Source of the DNA: Hemileia vastatrix | Lineage: Eukaryota; Basidiomycota; Pucciniomycetes; Pucciniales; Zaghouaniaceae | Length of the DNA: 64,000 nt | Direction of reading: 5' to 3' | NCBI GenBank assembly: GCA_030280995.1 | Contig: JASXTE010000079.1 | Span: 1 to 64,000, forward strand | Shown here: in pieces, positions 24,824-35,200 of the stretch | How the letters are laid out: every line of letters begins with the position of its first letter | How positions within the stretch are numbered: the first letter of the stretch is position 1 | The notes under the pieces: generated by a model | Told to the model about the DNA's origin: nothing | Seen by the model: the letters and a program-made list of their open reading frames with translations, nothing else | Database searches by the model: none | Made by a program: the position numbers and the translations under genes

Positions 24824-26580
24824 CTAACTCCTTCCCTCCTCTGAATCTTCGATGTACTCAAGTGTAAATCCGCACTTCTTGATAGTCTTCAACAAGTCAT
24901 TTCTATTCTCTTGGTAATCTCTCAATTCTCTACCCTTTGGTTTGACTTGTTGACCATGAACGTTACTCCAAGTCCTCCAAATTCTAATGATCTTCAAAGA
25001 TTCCGGGAATTCTTTAACCTTAAGATAATCACCCAGTACGATTCTAAACCAAAGTTCTGACCAAAAATGAGAAGACTCGTTTAACTCCAAAATCCTCATC
25101 TTATTTGACATCATTGGTAAAATCCCTCCCATTCCCGAAAACATATCTGTGCGATTCTTTAGATTCCCAATATCTCTCCAATAGTCTCCAGAAGCTGCAA
25201 AATGGGTTATGTTTTGAGGAGTAATACTGAAAGGCATCGCTGATCCGAAAGTTGAGATTGAAAGATGAGTCAAAGTTTCCGTTGATGGTTTGAGGCAGCC
25301 TGTGAATGAAATGTATTGAGGAACACTTCCACTGTCTACAAATGGATAGAACGCTTTCACAGATTCAAGACTGTGCGAAAGCGAGAGAAGTGAACTGAAA
25401 GGATCTTTACCGAGCTCTAAACTATAACCTGAGATAAACGTCAACTCCAACTCTATCTTTCTGATCTTTGACTTCCCAAAGACTCCGACTTCTTCCAAAC
25501 CATCTACGAACTTCAAACCTTTGGCATCTAGAAAGACCTTTAGCTTGGCTCTCTCAAGTTCTCTAGAAACAACATGATGAAAGCTGCATTCTTCATATTA
25601 ATGTTGGATAGGACTGAAATTTTCGATAGACGATTGGATAAACCTTTCAGAACTACGGTTCGGCCTCTTGGAGAATCAATCTTAGCCAAGTGGAAGGCCG
25701 TTGCAGAAGTAGCTTCCAAGTCCAGTAAGTTTGGGAGAGAATCGATCAGAAGAGCTCTTGCTGAACGGAGTTGATCAGTGACGTTGCGTCTTTCGATTTC
25801 AGCTGGAGAACGAGAATCGACGATGGGAGATCCGTCTTCGTCTTCTTGAATCTCAGCTTGTTTGATCGAAAGTAATGAAGGTGCAAGTCTGAAACATTCT
25901 TCTGCTGCTTTGGCTTGAGTCTTGAAGTCGTATCTCTCCATGTACTTGGAATTAGGTTTGTACTTTTCTGCTGGACCGTCGAGGAAACGAAGGCTCCTGA
26001 CTGCCTCTGCGACGTTTGGATTTCTGAGAATGAGACCGAGGACTGAAGGTAGATGGATTGTTCCGAGAGGGATTTCTTGGTACAGTGAGCCGACAAAGAG
26101 CTCGTAGCAATCTTTGGAAGTCTGAGTCAGAGCATTGAGTGGTGCACTACGATTTCTAAGAGAGCGAAGAAGTTAGAGCGAGAGTGGGACAAGGGGAGTT
26201 TTTCGTCAGACTGAAGGCTCCCAGAACGACATCATCCCTATTCTGTCTTCTCTCGAATCGAATTCGCTAGAAATAGCAGAGTTCATCTTCCGCTGTCATC
26301 TCTCTTGCCTCCATCGTCGCTCTGAGCATCGTTTGTCCTCTCTTCCCTCGCTCAGCATCTCGCTCTTTTGAGCCCAACCCTACGACTGATGAGAACATTC
26401 AATCAGTTCTATTTCATGATGATGACGACTTTCTACTCACCTGAAAGCAACGTATTCAGCAATTGGCTCTGTCGACTCTGGATCCCAACTTTCTCTTGAT
26501 CCATCTTGGACTGCAAATTTTGAGAATTCAGCTGCAATCAGCTTCGCCACGTCTGAAGGAATGTCGCTCAATTCTGGCAT
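24824..26580 (-). CDS. F-box-like protein with a one-base frameshift (possible pseudogene)
   Basis: Exon 1 is 26580-26441 (MPELSDIPSDVAKLIAAEFS...EYVAFR) and exon 2 starts at 26155 (NRSAPLNALTQTSKDCYELF). The IPxDVAxxIA segment followed by a phase-2 intron matches the F-box-like genes at 26939 and 59272. The frame breaks near 25545-25549, where LFLENLREP runs into a stop while the next frame continues AKLKVFLDAKGLKFVDGL. Adding one base makes a 490-residue protein, the same size as the paralogues (490 and 492). An alternative is an intron from 25643 to about 25561, but its GAG acceptor and GTTTAT donor are poor. The C-terminal region has LRR-like strands. Substrate unknown. Confidence 0.6.
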
Positions 26581-26938
26581 TGGCTTGAGATGCTATCTGA
26601 CTGTAGAGCTTCTTTTAGAATACCTGCTTTGATTCCGATCCAGCAAGAGGTGGAACAAAGATGGTGAAGAAGAGAAGAAAGTTCGTCGGCCAGCCAAAAA
26701 AGTTGATCAGAGGTTGACAGCTCTCGACTTCTCTGCACTCACCCCAAGCTCTTCTTGTACCTTTCAACTTGAATTCGGTTTGAAAGTTTTGATACTTTTA
26801 TGAGAATGTAAGCGTAACAGGAAAGGATCAAGGGGCTCGAGCTCTGTCACGCGAGAAGCTTTGAAACAGCTGTTTACGATGGAAGTTTTTCACACTTCCT
26901 TCTTCTCTTCTTACCACTCACTATTCAGCCTGCAGATC
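26581..26938. promoter_or_regulatory. Divergent promoter region of two F-box-like genes
   Basis: The start codons at 26580 (minus) and 26939 (plus) are 358 bp apart with no gene between. The paralogous pair probably arose by inverted duplication and may share this region. No motif was recognised. Confidence 0.45.
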
Positions 26939-28648
26939 ATGAGCCTGATTCAGAAAGAGGAGGAGCTAGACAATGATATCAAGAAACCAACCACTCTGGA
27001 TTCGATCCCAGAAGAGCTCGCTCTAGCCATCGCAAACGAAGTCGAAACTTGGCAAAAGTTCCCCGAACCTTTCAAGCAAGGGACGAGGCAAGAAAGTGAG
27101 TATCTCTGTTCTCAGACCAAATCACACTCTTCTCACTTTAGGTCGTAGTATCTGATAATCATTCTCTCTATAACATCCTTCTTACTCGCTCAGGGAAAGA
27201 GACTCAACTCTTAGAACTGCAATCTTGAGCTGCAGAACGAATTATGATCGATATCTACCAGCCTTACTCGAAAATGTTACAATCAGCCAAATGGACCTCT
27301 TCAAGTTTCGAAGGTCGGTAGAAAGAGAGGGGGTTGGAGAGCTGGTAAAGTCACTCCATTTCAAGGGTCTTCCGACACAAGCAGAACTGCACGAGCAAGT
27401 CAGCTATGAAGATCAAAAGGCCTTCGTCTCTCTAGCCATCTTGGAAGCCTCCTCCTCCTCTTCCTCAAAAAGCTCTAAACATCTATACAAAGAAGGTCTG
27501 GAAGCAGTGAAAGAGGATATCTATAGTCATCTCATCAAGCTTGACACTCTGATAATTGATCTGTCCCTCTTTATCTTCAGATTTCACCAAAAACCTCATC
27601 TCTTCACCCAATCGCTCAAGAAGCTTTACATCACAACAGACTCGTATGGGCTGAATCTTTCTGGAAGAAATGTCGTGTGGCTTCTACTCTTCCTTCCACT
27701 CCTGGATGAGGTCTTTTTAGGGTTCGAATTGAGATTGGTGGACTTCGAATTTCTTCAAGAGTTCCAAGCCACATTCGAAGGTACATCTCGCGTTAGGAAG
27801 CTTGCACTAAGGGTCACGTTCGTCCCTGAAGGTCCCAACAAATCATCCTGGTGGCGCTTAGCAGGAGAGGACTTCAATCATGGCAACAAAGAAAGTATGG
27901 CCGTCTCTCTCCTACTTAGCTGCACGAGCAGACTTCTGGCATTGGAACTCAGCTGCAAACACCCTGCTGAAGGTCAAGATTCTGGAAACTCCTCCTTTCT
28001 GTTGTTGAGCTGCCTCTCAAGTCTTCATCGATCACACCATACTGTTCAGCATCTGAGGTTATTCGGTATGAGCATCACCCCTCACCCACTTTCGACTTCT
28101 CTTTGGAATTTCAACTCGCTCAGAGTCTTGACAATCGACAACAATCTACTGGGAATCTTGGAGTCCTACCGTAATATACTTCTTCCTCTAAGTCTGGAGA
28201 TCCTTTGTTTACCATTCTATCTGACCGAACCACTTTTTGAAGAAGAGTCGTCTTTGGTTTCCATCATCACATCAAGATCTCTACCTAGATTGAAAGAAGT
28301 AGTAGTCCCAAAGGACCCTATCAATCCTCCAGGAGACCTCTTTGCTGTGGAAGAACGAGAGAATTGGATCAGAGAGAGAATACGATTAGAAAACTCGGAG
28401 GTGTTTGGAACAGGGCAAGTAAAGTTGAGGAAGATAAGCCCGGGCGAAGTGGGTGAGTAAGAGAACAACCAGTTCGAGCAACTTTTGAAAGAACTTAAAA
28501 TCTTCTATGTTGTCTCAAGGGAAGGCGACTGAGAGGGTATTGATCTCTTTCAATGTCTTATTTCTCTTGTTCTTGCCTTGCAGTTGGCGACGAAGCGAAG
28601 GGCGAACTTTTTATGTCGTCTCAGCGATGGCTATCCGACGGTCTTTAA
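26939..28648 (+). CDS. F-box-like protein, three exons including a GC-AG intron
   Basis: Best model: exons 26939-27087, 27194-28452 and 28584-28648, 490 residues. The N-terminus TTLDSIPEELALAIANEVET is the F-box-like helix shared with the gene at 59272. With the ordinary GT donor at 27096 the frame is off by one. Using GC at 27088 (GAG|GCAAGA) restores it and gives GTRERDSTLRTAILSCRTNY, aligned with the paralogue's RRSRDSALRAVALSCRRSLE. A stop lies at 28458-28460 if the last intron is not removed. Splicing at GTG G|GTGAGT to 28584 adds a tail ending FMSSQRWLSDGL, which matches the tail of the paralogue (FMSHLRWLYPPF). The body is leucine-rich. Probably an SCF substrate receptor; target unknown. 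Confidence 0.68.
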
Positions 28649-28928
28649 TCACCTTTTCTGCTACGAGTATCAAGATCAGATCAACATTCGAAAAGAAATA
28701 CGGAACTGATGTAGGAGAGGTCCAGAAGGAAAGGTGAAAGGGGAAGGGCTCTAATCTGTTTCGCACTCGTTGTCTCAAGAATCCGTCACTAAGGTTTTCT
28801 TTATCAAGCGTTCTCGTATGTAACGTTTCGAGTATAGCTTGTTACTGACAGTGTTACCACCGCATTTGAATCGATTTTGAGACTCAGTTCGCTTTTTGGA
28901 GAACAAGCGAGCGTTCTGCGAGACATTA

Positions 28929-29688
28929 TCATAATCTCATTCTTTTCAGCAACTTCCATTCCTCTACTTTCGCATTACAGTCCCACAATTGCACCTCTTC
29001 CAGATGCACCTTATCGAATCTGTCGTCCTTGGATCCAAACCAACAGCCTTGATCCGATTTCCTTTCCCAAACTCCATCTTTCTCCATTCGATCTATGATC
29101 TTCTGAGCTTCTTCCCCGAAAGATCAGAGTAGAGCAGAGACAAATGAGGGAAGTATTCAGGTTGATGATCTTGATCAAATGCTTTTCGAAAGGCTTCATT
29201 GAGAGAAAGTAGACGTTTCGTTGGATCTAGCGAGATCAAGACATTCTGTTTCGTTGGAGATGAAAACAAGTATCCTCTTCATTTCAGTCACTGTAAAGAC
29301 AAATTGGATAATTACTCAAGCTTCGACTCACTTGAAAGTACCACCCTCTTGTACAGACTTCTTTCAAATCGACTTGGACACCTTCGCTCTCGGGCTGCTC
29401 GAAAGTCTTTCTCCAGTCTTGTACGAGCTGCTGAGCTTTGTTCCAATATTGATCTCTGTTCCATTGTCCATCTTCTTTGAGAGAAGCTAGCAAAGTAGCA
29501 TGAGGTTCGAAAGGAGCTGAAGAGGATTCGACTCGAGAACGAAGAGAGTGCATCTCTCTCTTTAGGACTGGGATGCAAGGATCATCTTGCGAGGGAGTGA
29601 ACCAGAAAGCCAGACCTGCTGTGGATAGGATAGAATTGTCAGTTTATGAAACGATCATTGCTAGAGAAGGAGAAAAATTCTTACCCAT
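28929..29688 (-). CDS. CPD1-like 2',3'-cyclic nucleotide phosphodiesterase (2H family), with a one-base frameshift
   Basis: Small 2H phosphoesterase, in yeast acting on ADP-ribose 1'',2''-cyclic phosphate from tRNA splicing. Exons 29688-29685 (only ATGG), 29615-29332 and 29245-28929. The N-terminus MGLAFWFTPSQDDPCIPVLK, the first H-x-T (FEPHATLLASL) and the second H-x-S (EYFPHLSLLYSDLSG) are all present with family spacing. After SDLSG the frame breaks at the C4 run on plus at 29114-29117. A fifth base would continue EEAQKIIDRMEKDG and end VEEWKLLKRMRL, giving 201 residues, the normal length. Without it the protein stops at KKLRRS after losing its last strands. It diverges from the otubain gene, with 174 bp between starts. 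Confidence 0.75.
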
Positions 29689-29862
29689 TAGATAGAGTTC
29701 TAGCTTAATAGTGGAGCAGAGTGAGAACTTTTGGCTTTGACTTCAACCATCAGCACCAAATCCAAGCGTTCAATTCAACAGCAGATATAGACTGAAATCA
29801 GCAGTAGAACTTACTCCAGAACAGTCTAAAAGTATAGCAACACACTCCTTTCATCTCGAACC

Positions 29863-31817
29863 ATGTCCGAAGTCACTCCAGATACAAAGTGAGTCGTTAG
29901 TCCATCTCAAAGTCATCAAATCTCGTTCCACCAAACCTTGTATTGCTTCTATTGACTCATTTTGCTCATCATCATTCTGCTATACTATTATCTGCCCACC
30001 ATCTGCTATCGTCCCAGGCTATCTGATCTCACTGACGCTCAGAGAGCAGAGCTAGGAGCAAAGCTTCGTGATGAAGAACAATCCTCTCAACCTCTTTTGG
30101 GTCAACAGGAACCAATCGATGCTCTGGAAAAGGAGTACGAGGGTGGTGATCAAGGCTTCGTCAATAGCATCAAGTGGTTGAAACAGGAGGCTGGTTTCAT
30201 TGGTGAGTTAGCAAGACAGTCATCCAAGGTCAGGTCAGCCACCTCAGCAACGTCTAGAGTCATCTCGCACACGACAGCTCTGGCTTCTATCCTGATCGAC
30301 TTGCTTAGTACTTCAAAAGAATAAGTGATTCATCTGCCACATCGAAGTGTAGAGCAAGTTGATCGAAGGGATGAGCAATTCACTCTGCTTCCTATCTTTC
30401 ACACACTCGAGAAGTGAGCTTGCATTCTCATTCAGAGTGTATGCGCTGTTATGATCTATTGGACTAGAAGATCATTATTTCTGGACATCCAATTTAAATT
30501 GACTCGAGTCTCAATCAACCTCTGGCACTGCTGCTTACATTTCTCCACTCCTTCACCACCTCTTCTTCCTCATCATTTCTCACTACTTCTCCCTCCTCCT
30601 CCTCCTTCTCAGGTTTCCGTCGAGCACGTCGTGATGGTTCCTGTTTCTACCGATGTTTCGCATTTGCTTTCATTCAGAAGATCCTTCATTTCAACGATCG
30701 TCCTCTACATCATTTCGTAGTCAAGCATTTGGAATCCACCCTAGATCTATTGAAATCAGTTGGATTCCAAGAGGATGTCTATTTGGATTTCTATCAACCT
30801 TTGAAGACTCTTTTGGGAAGGATCCATTCTACTGATCCAGAAGTGGTGGAGTTGGACGATAATGGTTTGATCTCTGCTTTCAATGATGAGGAGATCTCCA
30901 ATTCTATCGTAGTCTTCTTTAGATTGGTCGTTAGTGCTTATTTGAAGGTGAGTCTCTCTACAGAATGTTGCGATCGGAGATCAATGAGGTGAATCACAGA
31001 TCTTCGAGTGGTTGGAAGAGAGAAGAGTGGAAATTGTTGCAATTCTAGAAGAAGTAGATTGGGTTGTCACTCCACCTCATTAAGCTTTGATGAAGAATTA
31101 TCAGAGCTTTGAGTGCAAGATCGTCCACTTCATAAAGTCTGAGCTGAGTTTTTCTTTCTCTTTTCTGATCTCTGCCTTTCACCACTCAGCAAAACAAAGA
31201 GGAATTCGAGCCTTTCCTCTTCTCTTTGGAGGAAGACTTCTCGAGCGGTGGTCCACCAACGATGGAGTCCTTCTGTTCCAACCAGGTAGAGGCCATGGGA
31301 AAGGAGGCTGATCACCTCCAGATCACTGCATTGACTCGATGCTTAAAGGTGAGTGATTAGGGAAGATTCAGAGGCATTTATCCTACTATCGAAGGAGATT
31401 CCTTCCCACTGATTTGATTTCTCATACTCTCTCTTCTTCTTCCTTGCTCTGACCTATCCTCAATTTCTTATTCGATTGATTTACATCCTTTTTTTGGTCT
31501 TTGTCTCTTTCCTCTCTCAACAGGTCTCTATCGACGTCGCCTATCTTTCACGAGGTTCAGCTCCTCCAGAGACGCCTTCTTACGAACAAGAGAATCCAGG
31601 ACTCACAGTTCCAGTCCCAGGTGAAGAAGCATGGGCTCGCAGAGCTGCAAAGGATCATCCAGATAGATGCGACATCGTCTCTTTCGAAGTCGAAGGGGGT
31701 CAGATGTTGGATCTCAACCAAACCCTCTTGTTGAGACCTGGTCATTACGATCTTTTGATCAGTGCTCCTCCCCCTGCTTCTCCAGAGGTTGAAATTCCAA
31801 GGATGAACTTCAAGTAA
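29863..31817 (+). CDS. Otubain-like deubiquitinase (OTU cysteine protease)
   Basis: Removes ubiquitin from chains, in cytosol or nucleus. Exons 29863-29888, 30018-30202, 30613-30947, 31190-31348 and 31524-31817 give 332 residues with all phases correct. The N-terminal region has QQEPIDALEKEYEGGDQGF and IKWLKQEAGF, the otubain lead-in. It joins across intron 2 to FRRARRDGSCFYRCFAFAF, which carries catalytic D78 and C81. The third member of the triad is H309 in LLLRPGHYDLLI. If intron 2 is retained the frame stays open to a stop at 30322-30324, giving a 110-residue product. That open frame looks like a separate small gene but is really the otubain N-terminus. Length is slightly above human OTUB1. 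Confidence 0.9.
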
Positions 31818-32286
31818 CATCATCAAATTAAGTGAATCCTTTTCCACCCTTCAAGTCCCCTCTTCTCTCTGTTTCTCGCATCTTTCCCTCTTTTTTTCTT
31901 TCTTTTTGGTTGGGCTTGAATTTCTGTCTTTCTTCTCGTATCTTAAAACCCAAGTGAAATCAATCAATGTTCAAACTCCAATTTGAATGTCTGTTGTGGT
32001 GCTGTGAAGTACAAGCTGTTGTGTGTAAAATGACAAGAAAAGCGAATGAGAAGCAAAAAACACAACCACGATGAAATGAAAAAAGAAAGCGAATGACGAG
32101 AAAGAAACTGTAACAAGAAGAGAAAACGAATGCACAAAGATTGTTCGTTGATTGGTAAGAGAGAATGTAGGATTGCAAGGATGTCACTCAAAGAGAGTAG
32201 AATATAAATAATAATAAGGTTCTATCTAATGATGAGATGAGGGAAGGAAACAGTAAGATGCAAGTGACGCTTGGAAGCTTAAAATC
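31818..32286. other. Convergent intergenic region
   Basis: About 470 bases between otubain and the PAK-type kinase, T-rich then A-rich, consistent with two facing 3' UTRs. No gene seen. Confidence 0.55.
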
Positions 32287-35200
32287 TCAATTTCGGATGG
32301 TAGAAGAAGAGTTATAAGAGTTCCATGAATTCCTGAGAGCTCCTCCTTCCACAGAATTGGGACTCATCGATTCGGCGAGGTCTTGATCTTCTTCCAGAAT
32401 TTCGGCTTCTTGACTTGCCTCTTCCTCTTCTACTTGACGTGCTTCAGCAAGGAGTGAAACCATCGAGGATCTATCGCAAGCATTGAAAGGGAATTCGGTC
32501 TGGAGAAAGAGCAAAGAGAGGGATGAGGAGAAGGGTCAGAGATCGAGATTACAACAGATGGAAGTGCTCAACTCAAGTCGTACTTCTTAAAAGAACTCAC
32601 TTGGGAAAGCATCTCAGCACTTGGTCTCTTCTCTGGATCCATCTCGGTAGCCCAAGCTAGGAATTGCTTGAGTTCTCGAGACCATTTCTCAGGTGAAGAA
32701 AGCGGAGGAAGACCGAGCTTGGCAGTCAAAGTGATAGCCTAAAGAAGAAAAGAGAAGAAGTGAAAGATTGATAAGAGAAAGACCGACGAGAGAAGACACA
32801 AAGAATTCATCCTGGGATATTTCAAAATACTCACTCTCAAAGGTGGGAAATCTACTCGAGGCGGATCTCCTTCTATGCATTCGAAGAGAACCACTCCCAA
32901 AGACCAAATATCAGCTCTCACATCGTAAGCCTCCGCCTTTACGACTTCTGGAGACATCCAATAAGCAGTCCCTACCACACTGGTTCTCTTTTCAGTGATG
33001 ACTACTCCTTGACTTTGTCTCTTTCCATCTTGACCAGGAGGGGCCAATTGAGCAGCGTGAGTGAAATCCGAAAGTTTGGCGATCCCATCAAAAGTCAACA
33101 TAACAATGTCACTTCTACAATCCCGATGGACGATGTTTCTTGAATGTAAGAATTCCAAAGCTCCCAGCATGTCCGACATGATCAGAGCCATATGAGATTC
33201 GGTGATTTCCACTCCAGAAGTTCTTAGAGGAATCAAATCCGCTAGAGATCTCTCTGCAAGCTCTTGACAGACCCAGATTCCTCTTGGAATGGAAGGAGAA
33301 GGAGATCCATCGTTTGAAGAATGACCCCCAGGATCGTAGAAAGCAGAGAAGAAGCTAAGGACATTGTCACTGAGAGAGCATTGTTCCCAAACTTGAGCTC
33401 TTTTCGAAGACCAGCGACTCTAGCAATTGCTTCTGCATCCTCTTCAGATGGGATCCGAATCACCTTGACAGCTACTCTGCTTTCTTGACCTCCTGGAATC
33501 TTGGAGTCGACGAGCTCCATTCGGATAGAGGCTGAGGCAGCAGAGGGAGAACAATAAGCAGAATAGACGTTTCCACTTTCTCCTTCTCCTAAGATGGTCA
33601 TCTCGATCAAAGCGCTGGATCCAGGCTCAGGTCTGAGAATGTGATCTGTTGAAACCAAGAATGAGAAAGGAGAGAAATGAGGTCAGTCAGGCAACCAGAG
33701 AAGAGAGAAATGCACGAACTTGAGTCAATCAATAAACTCACCTAGATGAGCAATTTCTTCCGGCAAGATCTGAGCAGGACTTCCACTTCCTTGGCTTCTA
33801 CGCAAACCATTCTGGCGATCATCCAGCTTAGCACTCGACCCATTGAGTTGAAGATCCGGACGTGAGAGTTGAGTAGGAGATTCCGAAGATGAAGGCGTAG
33901 GAGAATCCAGAGCAGGTTGTCTTTGTTGATCTTGTTGAGATTTCTTCATCATCAAAGAATGAGGCATTGGAGGGAGAGGAGGAACCACTTCGTGCTGATT
34001 CATATGAGGAGGTAAGACGTCATCCAAATCCAAGCTTTGATGTTGTCTAGATCTAGAAGCCGCTCTCCTTGCACTTTGAGATCCATTCCCTCCTTCTTCT
34101 TCGTCTGAATCTTCCTCTTCGTATTCCCAATCTTCATAATCATCTCCAAGATCCAAACCATCAGTTGTAGAGAAAGCCATTGAAACTGGAAATCTTTTAG
34201 CATCTGTACTTCTTCTTGGAGTCTTGGTGTTTCTTCTTTTGACACTTCTAACACTATGTCTGCTTGAACGAGAAGATGGTCTATTGACTGCAAAAGACGA
34301 TGGAGGCCTTTCAGGTCGATCATCGGAAGAACTTCTAGCATGTAAAGAAACGTTTGCAGTGGTTGGACTTGGACTTGGAGAAGGTGAAGATCGATTTGGG
34401 AATCCAGAACGACTTCCAACCAAAGGAGCAGTCTTCGGAACATTGTTGAGATAGTCTGACCTTTCCTTTTGTCTTGCTCTTCTTTGAGACATGGCCGACT
34501 TTGGCCTGAACTCCGTTGGAGAATTGAGAGGAGAGAAACCTCGGCGACTGATTGGAGAGTCTTTGGGAGGCAAAGCTGGAGGAAGATCTTCTTCATCTTC
34601 TTCGTCGATGTAATCCTCGTCGTTGTCTTCTTCCATCAAAACAGCCGAACGACCACCAGGACTATTTCCAGCGCTTCCACCTCTGTTCCAGCCCGTTCCA
34701 GGTGAAGAACTTCCATCATCGTCTGGTTGTCGAGGACTTAGACTTCTGAGACTCGTCTTGGCTGACATTGTACTTGCTGAAAGATGTCTTCCGAATCCAC
34801 CTTGTCCACCAGGGCTATTTCTAGCTCCAAAGTCCTCTCTTGTCCAGATTTCATCGTTGCTATCGACGACAGTACCACCTCTCCCTCCACTACTTGCAGT
34901 TCTAGAAGACATTCGAGTGCTATCACTGAAGCGAGAATGAGAAGGTGAAGGGGGAGCCAGATCGTGAGAATTCTCTCTTGCTGGAACATTGGGAAAGTTC
35001 AGAGGTTCAGATCTTTCGCTAGATGGAGACGTTCGATTGGAATCTTGAGCTCCTGGACGAGAAGATGACCTGATGACTGGAGGAGCTTGATAGAATCCAT
35101 TTGGACCTGGAGAAATGATCGGTACGGCTCTCTTTTGAGATTGAGGAGGATTCTGATTCGAAAAGTTTCCAGGACCTGGAGAGTTGAATCGAGTGCTAGT

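Noticed and set aside
29962..30324. Separate 120-codon small gene
   Set aside because: Its residues QQEPIDALEKEYEGG and IKWLKQEAGF are the otubain N-terminus, and GTGAGT at 30203 joins it in phase to the catalytic exon.
33430..33475. 44-nt intron in the kinase N-lobe
   Set aside because: GT-AG ends and phase fit, but it would delete helix C, and the unspliced residues look like genuine kinase sequence. A missing base is the better explanation.
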